DNA of 64,000 nucleotides from Hemibagrus wyckioides (taxonomy: Eukaryota > Chordata > Actinopteri > Siluriformes > Bagridae), in assembly GCF_019097595.1 (NCBI RefSeq), contig NC_080722.1:17030630-17094629 (forward strand). The letters are read 5' to 3'. Position numbers and translations under genes: made by a program. Of the stretch, positions 30,215-43,179 are shown piece by piece; within the stretch, counting starts at the first letter, position 1; each line of letters opens with the position of its first letter. The notes beneath the pieces are model-generated. The model was given only the letters and a program-made list of their open reading frames with translations. It did no database searches and had not been told where the DNA came from.

Positions 30215-30373
30215 CTCTTATGTAGCTCCAGTGTGTGCTTTCAAGCCCCCTCCCACCTCCCAAACATGGAGCCAGGTCCGTACACAGCCCATCGGGTTCA
30301 CTCTACTACAGCCTTATAGGGATGACTGGGGAAGAACACTCCAATCCGGGCGGCCATCGCTCAGGGCATTCCA
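30215..30373 (-). promoter_or_regulatory. acta2: acta2 promoter: TATA-like box, two CArG boxes, MCAT-like site
   Basis: Reading the minus strand upstream from the presumed start: TATA-like ACATAAGAG (30223-30215), CArG-like CCATGTTTGG (30269-30260), then CArG-like CCCTATAAGG (30321-30312). The boxes are about 52 bp apart. An MCAT core (CATTCC) lies at about 30367-30372 on the plus strand. The mammalian ACTA2 promoter has the same pair in the same order with closely similar boxes and spacing, bound by SRF/myocardin. This is a match by eye and no binding has been shown. Confidence 0.8.
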
Positions 30374-32924
30374 GCCACTCTCTTGTTTTCTCTTTTTTTC
30401 TCTGAAAGGATGGAGACCTCATCATGCAAGAACATAAACACATAACTAGCAGAAGTGAGGCTAGCCCTCCTAACACACACACACACACACAGACACACAC
30501 ACACACACACCCATACTCAGCAGGCCATGTTCCGATATTTCTTGAAAAAGGTGTACATAATTGAATTGAATCAAGAAAACATACATAGCAGAAATATCTG
30601 ACAGCATTACTGACACTATAGTAAAACTTGAGGGAAGTTAAATAGCTCATGCATGGATTAAAACACTGCAAATCTACTGGTAACTTTTAGTCTTTTAGGA
30701 CGTTATGCCATTACCTTATACATGACAGTACAAAGATGACAGAATATAAAAAGATTTGATAGACAAAATGAAATAATTCATGATGATGCCACTTACTATG
30801 AAGAATAAACATGAAGCTGATAAATGTACTTTCCAGGTATTACGAAGGTTATTTATTTCCAAAAGTTAGTACACTCTTGGTCAGTAAATACACCATGATA
30901 TAAATCCATGGTAATGAAGAAATATCATTTAGCTGATTATAAAATATCACTTACATATAGATTGTATGGATGTTTTAAACTAATCTGGATGCTGCAGTTT
31001 CCTTTTGTTCACTGTTCTGCATCTACCACATCACACAGAACATGAAGAGCAAGTGAACAGATCTTAAGTCAAAATCTTACAGTTAAAGTGGCTTAGATGC
31101 CTCATTCCTTCTGTCCATTCAAGCTCAATAATTAGTACTGAATCCTCGACTCAGTATGTGTTCATATTTCATGACCTGTAACTGACAGAATGTGTGTGCT
31201 GTATGTAGAAGGAATGAACTCTGCTTGATCTGCCTCTCTAATCTGTTGCTACAGTGAAGCTGATTCCACCTTGTTTCTTGCTATCAGGCTTGCCACGTGA
31301 AGTTCCTGCTCAACTATTTAATAGAAAATTGTGAGGAATGTACAAGATTAGCAATCAGAGACCAAAAATAGAAGGAAAACATCTGCAGGAGTACAATTAA
31401 TTAAAGTAGACAAGTGCACTTAGTATGTACCCTATATACTATTACTACCTACTTTACAAAATATAAGAATGCACATTATGTACATAGAAAATTAAACTAG
31501 TCTCAGTCCTTCACTTTGGGTTTGGTTGGTTTTGCATTCTTTATCAGATACTTTTGTGTCTACAGATATCCAAGTTAAGGATTTCTTTCTCATGTAAACA
31601 CTTCACTAGCATGTGTCTGCCTTTTTTTTTTGCCGTGCTCCACACTTAGTGGTTCACAGTGAAATGCTACAGTTTTCTCCTCCCTGTTAGCTGTCTTTAA
31701 TGCAGCACCAAAAAAGGAGCTGTTCGGTAAATAAGGAGAGACTTGGCAGTCTGCTTCTCTCTCAGGCATGTAAGGAAAGAAAAGAACCCTGCGGAAGGAG
31801 TGGGTTGGGAAAAATCACAGTCTAGCATGGAGAATTACAGTGTGTATATATGGATGAATGCCTATCTGTCTACCTGTAGGTGTAATGCGTGCTTATTTAG
31901 GAGTGGGGGGAATAAGGACACATGGCAAGGGAATGGGAATGACTGAGACTGGGATATGCATTTTAGGAGGGCTAACCATAAACGAAAGCTTCATAGCAGT
32001 AGATCCTTAATACTATTCATCTTAGTAGGTCACTGTGCACATTTTCATTGCCATGTTTAGACGTGCTCTCATGCAAGTGGAGACTTCCTCTCGCCATGCC
32101 ACTGGTCTTCAGCACACTTATATGCTGAAACAAGGCCTCTAAAGCACTGTGCACATTTTTAAGCTTTTCATGACTCAACACCTGTAGAGCCTGATAAGTG
32201 CTGAATGGGGTTAATCAGCTGTGTCACAGGGGGCAAAACAGAAAACTGTACAGTGCACAAGGTCCACATGATCAGAATTACGAGCCACTAATGTTGTCCT
32301 TCACAGCCTCTACATTTGCCTGAATAGGAACATTATGAAAGGGAACTGACAAGCGGTATTTTTATCACCACTTAGCAATGACTGTGGGACAAAAAAGGGA
32401 GACCTTTAAAATGAAACAGGACCAGCTTCAGATTATAATCTAACCTCAACACTGTGAATAACTGAATGAGTTCAGTGAATTATTTAACTGAAATGCTTTC
32501 ATTCTGGTTCAGTAAGAAAGTACTTCATCAGAACCAGCAGCAGCCGTGTGGAGTAATGCTTGCTACTGGGCGGTGGATGAACTTACGCTCTTTTGGCATG
32601 TGCTTTGACCGAAAATGGCAAGGCAGCTGTTCTCTTAAAGGACTCCTCCAGCCACCATCTCATTGGACGCCTAGGATTAACACGATTCAGCTCAGAATAA
32701 GCATGAGAATGCCTTAGTGTAACGCCTGAATACTTTTCAGTCTCTCACTTTTTGCTCTCTGTCTGAATCTGACTGATTCTTTTTGGCTCTGGAATTCAGT
32801 CTCTCTCTCTCTCTGGCCAAAATACCTGAAATGAACATATTAAACTACAATATACTGTAACAGAAAAGCTGTTAACATAAAACATGACTTTCTGGGTTTA
32901 AAAGAAAATATATCTAGTCATACA
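30374..32924. other. Gene-free region upstream of acta2
   Basis: Holds a (CA)n run at about 30473-30512. A relatively GC-rich stretch lies at about 32520-32680 (accagcagcagccgtgtgg, ccagccaccatctcattgg) that could be a conserved non-coding element. I cannot see coding exons; exons of a Fas-type receptor were looked for and not found. Confidence 0.45.
30473..30512. repeat. (CA)n microsatellite
   Basis: About 19 CA dinucleotides, interrupted once by CAGACA. Confidence 0.95.
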
Positions 32925-33222
32925 GGGCAGCATGGTGGCTTAGTGGTTAGCACTGTTGCCTCACAGCAAGGAGATCCTGGGTTCTCTGTGAGTTTGCATG
33001 TTCTCCCCTGTACTCTGGTTTCCTCCCACAGTCCAAAAACATGTATACTATGTTGATTGGTAATTCTAAAATGCCTGTAGGTGTGTGTGTGGTTGTCTGT
33101 CTATATGTGGCCCTGTGATGGAATGGCAACCTGTCCAGGGTGTATCCCTTTCACCCAATGTGTGCTGAGATAAGCTCCAGCAGCTCCCTAATTAGGAATA
33201 AAGCAGGTATAGAGGATGGATG
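32925..33222 (+). repeat. Teleost retroposon repeat, family S1, most complete copy
   Basis: Begins gcagcatggtggcttagtgg, contains 'gtttgcatgttctcccctg', 'gtttcctcccacagtccaaa' and 'ggcaacctgtccagggtgta', and ends 'agaggatggatg'. A fish-wide retroposon type; the insertion at 41866-41973 gives its mode of transposition. Confidence 0.8.
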
Positions 33223-34449
33223 TAGTAATACACTTTCATAAAAGGGTCACAAGATCAGTAGTGATACTGATTATGAATGATCAGGGAGTGTTCTGGTGGA
33301 GGCTAATGCTAGACATCCTTATTCATATAGTTTTTTAGACAAATTATACTGTCTCTTGGGTTTCGAAAGTAAGACTATACTGGATTTCTCAAATGTTTTG
33401 GCAAAGGCTCAGCATCCTCTACACACAAGTTCAGATGTATTCAGCTTGATGAACAAATACCAACTGATCGCGTGAAATTCTGTGAAATGTATGACCCTTA
33501 AACATCTAATAACAGTAGACTGTTGCAAAATGTGGGTTTTATCCAGATACAAATGTGTCATCATAACGTCCTCCCTAACAATACCAGGCATGGGTGGGTC
33601 TTGGTGGGAGTGGGAGTGAGTGAAATATCAGGAGATGATATTTTTTTTATTACATACTTCTCTTTTCTTTGCTCTTGGCCAATCAGCTGATTCCATTGCA
33701 AGACTGTGGGCATTGAGATGGTATCTGGTCAGGATCTGTCTGTGTTTTATATCTCTGACAGTGGGGAGAAAATACAAACGTTCTGTTTAGGTCCTGATAA
33801 CTCTCTAACAGTGCCTTGTAGTTCCTCGTGGCCGGTGTTCTAGATTTAGTTTGACTTTTGCTGATGCTGCCTGCAGTAATCATATGGTTCTGCTCTGTAT
33901 TAGTGATGGTTACTGGGTACAGCTCTTGGATCATGCCTTCCAAAGTTTCTCTTGAATGTTGTCTTTGATCATAAACTATGGGCTCTTTTGTGTATTTATG
34001 AGTAGTGGGAAAAGTGCATACGTTGGAGTGTTCCTTTCATTTTTAAAGATCAATTTTCCTCTAGAGCTGCTGGATTCTTGTCCCATTTAGTGTGATAAAT
34101 GAGTGGACCCCAGAGCCCACTCTCATACAGCACATCAGACTGAATTATGCTATTAACTAACTGGCACCATTACAATATTGTAATAGTTTTTCTTTATTGC
34201 CTATTGTGTTCAAGAAGCCTTCTTGTTAATGCATTAACTGCTTTTTTTGATTTATTCTCTATTTTCTCTCTTGATAATGAGACTTCTTAATACACTATGA
34301 CCCAGTGTTTGTGGCTATGTGACCATCGCACCCATGTATGCTTTATATTTATAATGTATGCTTTATATTTATGCATGCTTTATATTTATTTTTATAATCC
34401 AGTTTGCTGTTATTATAAGCTCTACTCATCTGGAAAGGCTTTCCAATAG
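33223..34449. other. Gene-free AT-rich DNA
   Basis: Nothing recognisable apart from a short (about 20 bp) tandem repeat at about 34333-34390 built on 'atgctttatatttat'. Confidence 0.5.
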
Positions 34450-34812
34450 ATTTTGGAGTTGGGATTTATCCATTCAGCCACAAGGGCATTAGTGAGATGT
34501 TGGGCAATAGTGGTGCACAGTCAGCATTCCAGTTTATCCCATTCCCGTTTATCAGCATTCCAGTTTAGTGTGGTTCCCTTAAGTTCATTCACTCCATCCT
34601 TCACATTACATCATGTCTTCATTGAGTTTGCTTTGTGCTGATTTGTTTGCTTGTCATGATGAAACAAGTTTGGGTCTCACTGATTCAATGAAGGGAAATT
34701 CTACAAAATATAAAGACGTCTTATACTAAAGTGTTGCTCCACCTCTGTGGCAACAATTTGAGTAAGAACCACAGGTGTGATGCACAGGTGTCCACACGTT
34801 TGGCAATCTAGT
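34450..34812 (-). mobile_element. Tc1-like remnant, internally deleted
   Basis: Phrases such as ggatttatccattcagccac, 'gggcattagtgagatgttgg' and 'gtgtccacacgtttggcaat' match a common fish Tc1-type element read from its 3' end. A 30-base segment around 'gcattccagttt' is locally duplicated. No transposase frame survives. Confidence 0.6.
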
Positions 34813-35631
34813 CTAGATCCTATATGTATCAGTCCAGTTATTACAAAATTTGGATGGAATATAAGATCATGATGGTCTCATGTGCCATAGGTCGTATTAA
34901 CTGGAACTGTTAATTTCTTTCAAAACACTTGAAATAAGCAAAATTATCTGCCAAAAGAATTGGACAATTTCACACTTGAAATGAGTAAACACATTTGGAA
35001 ATATTAGTTGACGTTGCCGACATTAAAGATGTTTTTACTGATTTGCAGTATAAATGTTGACACCCAAAGAGCAGCTTCTTTACAATAGAAGGGAATGTTT
35101 AGGGGAAAAAAAAAAAGAAAAAAGAAAATGACATTATATTTATGACCTTAAGCCTTATCTATACCAAATCTATATCAGGTCAAAATACAATTCAGTGGCA
35201 AAGCTAATAAAATAAAAAAAATAATGCTTAGATAAGAGTACTGGTCATTCAGTTCACACATACAGGAGAGTAACATTAAGGTTACTGTAATACTTTAATG
35301 TGTGTAACATTAAATTCTGATTCATCTGTTTCAGAAAGAAAACCCGATGTGCACAGGCCTCACACAAGCCCCTTGTTTCCATTTATTACTCATGCATGGT
35401 TTTAGTTTGCCTCTTTTGCCACCCAGTGGCCAGATATTTCTATGAAAAGATAAGAGGAAAGTCCCGACTTGACCTGGAACTTCCACTACAGTGTATGAAT
35501 GTAAAATATATGAAAATGTGAGAGAACAAATACATATCCTATTTATTTGTTTATTTAATTAATTCTTTATTTAGCATAATTAAAAGTTTAAAAAAGGTCA
35601 AATTTGTTTCCCTTTCCACTGTTTAAGATGT

Positions 35632-35711
<80 letters not shown>

Positions 35712-36738
35712 GTTATTGTTATATAACAACAACAACAACAACTTATTATACACATTATGCTTATTATGTTACTGCTGTTGTTATTATATGCTCTTTTCAT
35801 TCATTCATTTTCACTAGCCTCTTTATCCTGGTCAGGGTTACAGGGTTACAGTGGATCAAGAGTTGTAATGCACTTAGAAAAAAGAAATAGAAATACCCTT
35901 TATTTGTCACATATACATTACAGCACAGTGGGATTCTTTTCTTCGCATCCCAGCATTGGAGGTTGGGGTCAGCATTCACAAGGGACACAAGGAATTTTTT
36001 ATGTATGTCAAAGAATTCATAGAACTTAAATAGAGCAGCTAAAAATACAACTAGTCACGTCTCGTGCTGTTAATAACCTGTGAAACAGGTTGGCTTAGTC
36101 TATATATACATTTATAACAATTACAAGAGCACTCCATACTTCCTTGTTGAAAACAATGGCTGGAGAAATAGGGAGGGATCTGAAAGATAGTTACAAACCT
36201 GGGACTTTCCCTTTTATATGTAATCACTTTCCATAAAGAGAGGACCAGAGATTACATCATCAGTCACGAGTACAAGTTACTTAGAACAAATAAAAGTGCA
36301 TGTAAACTACAGAAGCTAGCACCACTGGTCCCTTTTCTGGATAAGAATAAGTAAACATAATGCATGATATATAATAGATAACAGTCTATCTTGGACTAGG
36401 CTAGAATAAAAAAAAAGCAACAGAAAAAGATAAACTATCACGAGAGCAGACTAAAGAGGTACAGAATTAAACGAAGGAAAGTTATGATGAATTTCCATTA
36501 TGAAAAGAAAAAAATTCACAAACAGTAACCTCCCACCTTTGAGAATGTGATTATTATCTTTATCTGGCTACACAATAGCTTCTGTGTTTTCCACAGTTGA
36601 GCCAGTATTTTTCATTATAAACTTATGTCAGCTTGTTGTAAGCTAAACTAATGGCTCAGAAAAAAATGCACTACATTTCAGAGACATAATATTATAATAA
36701 AATAATGATGCAATGACATAATATAGCTTCAGGTGGAT
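34813..36738. other. Gene-free AT-rich DNA with a long triplet array
   Basis: Contains the (TAA)n array at 35638-35711. Around 35802-35870 is a short stretch resembling a dispersed fish repeat (tcattcattttcactagcct). No exon was recognised. Confidence 0.5.
35638..35711. repeat. (TAA)n microsatellite
   Basis: About 24 uninterrupted TAA/AAT triplets, followed by an ACA run. Frames across it give artefactual poly-isoleucine. Confidence 0.98.
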
Positions 36739-37202
36739 ATATATGACACTAATTGTCCATTTTAATAGGAACATTGCTTGTTCATGTCTTTGTCACATAT
36801 ATAACAGAGTGAAAATCTTTTCTTGAAATCATGTCCCAGCTTGAGCCACGGCCATTTTTAGTGGGTGTAGGGAGAACGTGCCAAGTGGAGGATGGTTGCC
36901 ATGAAGTTACTTAATTCATGCATTTATCAAATCTTTCAATCATGTGCCGGTAACACATGCTTGAATCCTATTCTGTAATTTTCTTGTGAAATCTCTTGCC
37001 AACAAAGTGTTTCAGCATGTGGACCCACTGCATGTTTTTTTTTCACCATTCTGTGCAAAGTACCAGGAAATCAGCAGGTTTAACTTTTTGTATTTTTATA
37101 TTTTCCCCTGTTCTGATGCTGCTACTTGGTTGAATGATCAGATGACCGCATAATTGTGTATGAGTACAAGTGTTCTTAATAAAGTGGATGGTGAGTGTAT
37201 AT
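36739..37202. mobile_element. MITE with degenerate TIRs
   Basis: The right end, gttcttaataaagtggatgg then tgagtgtata, is the well-known terminus of a fish DNA element. The left end (gtccattttaataggaacat) is its diverged inverse. There is no coding content. Confidence 0.6.
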
Positions 37203-38472
37203 TCTTCAACTGGATATAAGTTGAAGACTATCCATTAGTGGAAAAAATATACCAGTCGCTCTGCAGAAAGACAAAAAGCAAATCCATATGTATACTTCCT
37301 ATGATTTGGCCTAACCATTTTCCAAGGTATAATGATATTACTGGAATGGAATTGTAATTGAATGGAATCTTAATGGTTGGTAGAATCCAAGAAAAGTGTA
37401 ATAAAGCATTTTTTCAACATCAGTTTTCTTGTGAAAGGACCTTGTGTGGGATAATATCACTGGAAAGAATCTACAGACTTTGTCAAGACATGTCAGATAT
37501 CCATTTCTGCGCTGTTCAGATAACAGCACACATGAAAGCAGCTTTGGTAGCAGCTATGTGTATTGTGGGTGAATAGCGAGATTAAACATGTGCCTTTTAT
37601 AAATGAAAAGATTCATGATCATTTTAAGGTATTATACATTTTGTTGCAAGAATGCTCCTACATGCATAGAGTCAATTACTGACTCAATGAGTACTTATTT
37701 ATTTACATATTTATGTATGTTATGTAAATGTTTATGTAAAAGGTAAAAAAAAAGTAAAAAAAAAAAATTAGGACAAAAATGTTCACAAAACAACTTAAAA
37801 AGAACTTAAATACTTACAAGGCACTTAAAACTAACATATAAAACACCAGTCATTAGACAATTCCATAAGACAATCCTAACATTAGTTTATGTGGTCATTG
37901 TTATATATAAATAAACATCATTTTTTTCATGCCTAAATTACCAGCGGTAAGATTTTTTTTTTTTTTTTATCTTCGGAGAACACATTTATTGCTTTCATAT
38001 CCCTTAATACAGCAGGAAGTTAAAAAATGGCTTCATGCTGACAGAATGCTGATTGTAATAACATCTTTCTTTAATGGTATTGAGCAACCACCACTTGCAA
38101 CAGCCATTCAGCATCCATTTCAGCTTTTATATGCAAGTTCTTCAAGTAGATGAGGAGCAAAATCATTTAGGATTTTAAACTGAGAATACATTTGTGAATT
38201 TGTGCTCAAAATATTATATGTTTCAATAATGATGTCTATTCAACTATTAAGGCCACAAAAACCATTAAGGCTTTTTTTTTTTTTATATACTGTTTCAGAA
38301 CGCTATGTATGTCTAACTGGTGTGATAATAAGGTTATAAGGAAATGTCATGGTGTTTTTGAATAAATCTCAAACTTTACAGTTTTTTTTTTAATGAGAGC
38401 ACTGAGTCAGATATAATCTTTAGAATGTTAAACTCATGTAAGGTAATTTCCCTGTACAACTAGCCTACAGCT

Positions 38473-38519
<47 letters not shown>

Positions 38520-40649
38520 TTACTCACTCATTTATTTTCACTCTCTCACACACCACAAAGCAAAAAGCTTTACTTTCATATCTGTATCTCACAGTCTCAC
38601 TCCTAGCTGCTAAAATAATCTCTCTAATCGCACTTATGATCTAGTGTCATACTTTTACCCACTTGCCCCCTTAGACTGTTAATCAATCACTCACTCACCC
38701 CCTCAGTCATATGCATTTTCACTCATACGCTTACTCACTCACACTAAGCTACTTACATCATGCCTCGGTTGACACACAAACTTGCTAATCAAGTGGTGAA
38801 ACATTGAGCTGTCAATCATCAATGAGCCCAAAGAATTTAACTGTTTCCATCACCGTAATTGGTTCACTCTTCTCAAATCAGTGTTTTTTTTTAAAGTACA
38901 TAGCGCTTTATAAAGCAACACAATTTCCATATTTGTGGATTGAATTATTTCACCTGTTAATATTCACAACAGCCATCTCATTATTCAGCCCAGACCTGCA
39001 TATTTCAGCCAGGCTTAACAACAGTTAAGGGGGAAAAAAATCACCAGGAAGCTGTGTGGGAGAGGTTCTGTGTTACTGAATATTATGTTATGAGCTGAGA
39101 TCCCAGGGATGCTTGAGAGCCTGTACTGTTTACACTGATATGCTCCATCGGATTTTCGTAAACAAATACAGTTCACGGTTCAAGACTCTTTCATTTTAAA
39201 CAATCTCAGATTTCGCAGAAACACAGCAGTTTTTATATTTCTAAAATCATTGATAAGTTAACATTACCTGCTCAACCACACTGTGTTATACTGATGAGGC
39301 CCTGATGCAGTTATTAAACTGTGAATGACTCATAATAGAAGGAATTTTACCACATTGAGCAACAGTTGACCTTTTTCCACTAAGTCTGGTTAAGCATTAA
39401 AATCAAGCAAATTTAGAAAATGAATAACAGGTTTTTTTGCAGACTCTGTGTGTGGGTTTTCAGTTTACATGTGTCAGATTATCTGGAATATTTGCAGTCA
39501 CCATACCCTGACACTTTGTTAACTCTATTTAGCTTGAACAGATGACCAGCTGATACTACTGTTTTCTCACATTTAAAAAAAACAGACCACGATCTACTCC
39601 CTGTTCTGTCGAAAATTAATCAGACGGGTCAGCCTTTTTTTTCTCTGTGGTCAGTTCTTTCTAAATTGCCCACATATGGCGATTGCGCAATATCCGAAGT
39701 GGTTGATGATGCCATCGTTGACAGCATCATGTCCAACTAAACCCATGACCACAACTTCACGAAAACCAAATACAAGTGAAGTGAATGTGGTGTATATTTA
39801 AGGCTTATTATTTCTAAATATCACAAGATATCTTTTCAAAAAAACTGTTAAATATTTAATAAATTCTGGATTTGTTAGCTATGTTATTGTAACAGCAATT
39901 TATCATGTAGTAAGCATGAGCATGAGTCTATTATTACTGACCTAAGTGAGTCAGTTCCTGTTTAAAGACAATCTTTCAGATAATAGATTTCCTCTGTGCA
40001 CGCTGTCTCAGAGGTTACTGAAAGGGCTGTTTAACAAGTGTCCACAAAATTCCTAAGTTTGCACCAACAAACAAACAAAAAAATACAAAAGAACTACTGG
40101 GTACTGAACAATATATATATATTTTTAATGTTTTTTCAATCAAGCACTAGTGTAAAGTGCACTTTGCCAGATAAAAATGTTTTTCTTTTGCTTCAGCTGG
40201 GCTGAGATGATGAGGAGATGAAGAGAAGATGAGGCATGTGCATCTTTAAATAAAGGGGAAAAATATTTTTTTTTTTTTACCAATTTCATGCTTCAAAAAA
40301 TTGTATTTTCTATTGGTAGATCATTTTATATGAACCTTCAATTATATGCCAGCAAAATAAGACAATTATTCTGTAATCACATGCCTTTTGCCTGTTTTGT
40401 AATATGTGATGGGTTTATATTATTTATATTTGCTTATTTAATTGTAATGGATTTTTTTCCCGTCCCTCTTCGGTACATTATTACAGTTGGTTATTGTTTC
40501 AGTTTTGACCCAAATTTTTTTAAAGATTCTCTGATACATTTTTGCATCTCTTTTTTATGGAATAAGAGCAGGATGGCACATTATCAGCCAAATAGTATTG
40601 TGTCCTTATGTCTCATTTGTCTTAGATTGAATGATAAGGGTAAAATTAT
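37203..40649. other. Gene-free AT-rich DNA
   Basis: Simple repeats and A/T runs, including a (TC)n array at 38477-38516. The stretch about 40480-40650 is related to 46790-47020 (shared 'attatcagccaaatagt'-like phrase), so it belongs to a local repeat family. No gene was recognised. Confidence 0.45.
38477..38516. repeat. (TC)n microsatellite
   Basis: About 20 CT dinucleotides, flanked by more CT- and CA-rich sequence. Confidence 0.95.
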
Positions 40650-41139
40650 GCAACTATTTTATTTTTAGAAATTCTTTTGATGGAAAATCCTGCTGTTAGA
40701 AAGAGGAACTTAGTCTGGGTGTAATTCCTGCAATCCCTAAATATAGCAGTAAGTTTGGAAGGAATATTGAGGAAAAACATTACGGTTATGCTTAATCATC
40801 TTTTATCTCATTTATTTGTCTTTAAATAGGATCTAATTGATCAATTTGACTATATTCAGTGCCTTTTTACTTCCTATATAAAATACTAACTTGTATAATT
40901 TGTTGCAGTGAAAGCTATCAGTAACCACCTGCTGCCATATATGATATGTCTACTTTAGAAGCAAGACTGTAATAATTTGGAGAATTATGAATTTTATTCT
41001 GTATTGCTTTCTTTCTTAAACTTCTCAACAAGTGCACCACCAAAAAAATAAGACTTGCATGAAAGGCCTTTAGAACTTAGTGAACTGTATTGTAATGAAC
41101 TGTACAGTATCAGTGTTTCCATACATGTGCACTTGTAAC

Positions 41140-41599
41140 TAAGGCCATGACCTTTTGTCCACACGCTAATGCAGTTTGAGGTCGTTGAAAACGGAGCTTT
41201 TGGAAAACTCCTTCCGAAGTGAAGATTTTCCAAAACTCACCGTTTTCAGTGGTGTTGTGTGGGCAGGGGAAACTAAGATTTTGACGAATTGACATCACTG
41301 TCTGTGTGCCGGTCTACTTGATTTGACGTCAACTTTGTTTATGAAGATATTTTGTGCAATAGCAGACTTATGTGAACTACTGACTGTGTTAACATTGTTT
41401 ACTGGACTTTTTACATGCGTGCACATACACGCTCAGTTACTCACACATTACGATCATGAACAGAGGTGTCGGAATGTAATACGAAGATCACTGCTGCTGC
41501 ATACAAAATTCCACAGCACTTAACAGGGCGTTTTGCGTTTTCATGTGGACAAAGATATTTTTAACACATCAATCCCCAGCTACATATGGACATGGCCTA
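41140..41599. mobile_element. MITE with short TIRs
   Basis: Left end taaggccatgaccttttgtc; right end tacatatggacatggcctaa, whose inverse starts ttaggccatgtcc. The interior has 'gttgaaaacgg' and its inverted counterpart 'gcgttttcatgtggac'. No transposase. The flanks do not show a clear target duplication. Confidence 0.6.
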
Positions 41600-41865
41600 A
41601 AGTAATCACTAACCACAAACTTCCTTTACCGCAAATTTGGCCGCAGGTTGTTTTTGTAGTGAGTAACGAAAATGCAGAACAGAAAATGTATCGGAGTAAA
41701 AATATAGAATTTGTTTAAAAAAAGTAGTGAAGTAAAAGTAAAAGTTGACAGAAATATAAAAACTCAAGTAAAGTACAGAAACTCTCAAAAAATACTTAAG
41801 TACTGTAATGAAGTAATTTTACTAATAAAATACTAATAAAATTCATCATAAAAAGATGGATAAGT

Positions 41866-41973
41866 ACTCCATCCAGGGTGTATCCTGTCTTGATGCTTGA
41901 TGATGCCTGAGATAGGCACAAGCTCCCTGTGACCCGGGTATAGATCGGATAAGCGGTCCAGACAATTAAATGA
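41866..41973 (+). mobile_element. 5'-truncated family S1 retroposon with 16-bp target duplication
   Basis: The insert runs from actccatccagggtgtatcc to 'gataagcggtccagacaatt' plus an A-rich tail. It is flanked by aaaaagatggataagt (41850-41865) and aaaaagacggataagt (41974-41989). The paralogous block at 42979-43179 has a single copy of that 16-mer and no insert, so it records the empty site. Long target duplications plus an A-rich 3' end and 5' truncation indicate LINE-type target-primed insertion. Confidence 0.88.
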
Positions 41974-43179
41974 AAAAAGACGGATAAGTGTATATAAATT
42001 GGCCACCATACTTACTCTGTGTATATTTTAATTTGCTGTGTCCACCTGTGTTTTTTGCTGCTACATGTCATCTGACATGTTTTTGAGTGGTTTCTGACTC
42101 CACATATCCGGCACACTGTTGTGTACACTGATTAAGTAATGGCATGTACTTCTTCTTGCAACTATTTTATTTTTAGAAATTCTATTGATGAAAAACCTTC
42201 CCGTAGAAAGAGGAACTTAGTCTGGGTGTAATTCCTGCAATCCCTAAATATAGCAAAGCTCGGAAGGAGTACTGAGAAAAACATCACGCTAATGCTTAAT
42301 CATCTTTTATCTCATTTATTTGTCTTTAAATAGGATCTAATTGATCAATTTGACTATATTCAGTGCCTTTTTACTTCCTATATAAAATACTAACTTGTAT
42401 AATTTGTTGCAGTGAAAGCTATCAGTAACCACCTGCTGCCATATATGATACGTCCTCTTTATTTGCATTGGCTCATTTAATTGTGATGACCTCTCAGGGT
42501 TTAAGTTTATACACACTGGAAATACCTGTCCTGCCTAGCATCAGTCTAAGGCATGTGTAAAGCTCGTCTCTCTCATAATCATGACTAGCTTTATTTCTGA
42601 GATATCTCAGTTTTTAAGAAAACAGATTTTTTATAAAAAAAAACAACCAAACAAAAAAGCTACATTTAGTAACTGGACTGTCAGAAAGCATGGTTTCTTT
42701 GAGATCTCCACATATTTCTAAATCAATAGTAAATTTCAGGTAATTTAATTTCCTATTTAAGCCTATATATTTCCAGGAGATCAGCAGTTAAAAAATATTT
42801 AAACCAGCTCATCTGGCACAATGCCATGACAAGATCATACTTTTTCCCTATTCTGGATTATGATGTGAGCAATATCTGAAGCTCTTAATGTGGATCTGCA
42901 TGATTCAATGCTTTGTGCTGTTGTCACATGATTATCTGATTTGATTGGCACATTTCATCTATGTGAACATGCAGGGGTACTAATAAAATTCCTCATAAAA
43001 AGACGGATAAGTGTATATAAACGGGCCACCATACTTACTCTGTGTATATTTTAATTTGCTGTGTCGACCTGTGTTTTTGCTGCTACATGTCATCTGACAT
43101 GTTTTTGAGATGTCGTTTCTGACTCCACATATCCGGCACACTGTTGCGTACACTGATTAAGTAACAGCATGTACTTCTT

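Larger units (their letters stand above)
40650..43179 (+). repeat. Tandem duplication, two units
   Basis: Block A at 40650-40950 recurs at 42158-42454 with few differences. Block B at 41831-42154 recurs at 42979-43179. The order A1-B1-A2-B2, with B1 and A2 abutting at 42154/42158, shows a direct tandem duplication (unit 1 about 1.5 kb, unit 2 about 1.0 kb). Unit 1 also carries a MITE (41140-41599) and a retroposon (41866-41973) that unit 2 lacks. The sequence between A2 and B2 (42460-42975) does not match unit 1 by eye. Confidence 0.85.

Noticed and set aside
35588..35800. Minus-strand frame with a poly-isoleucine tract
   Set aside because: It is a translation of the (TAA)n microsatellite.
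40288..40668. Plus-strand frame of 126 codons rich in Phe, Ile and Leu
   Set aside because: Very AT-rich, and its end overlaps sequence repeated near 46.8-47.0 kb and 42.16 kb; no domain. More likely chance in a repeat.
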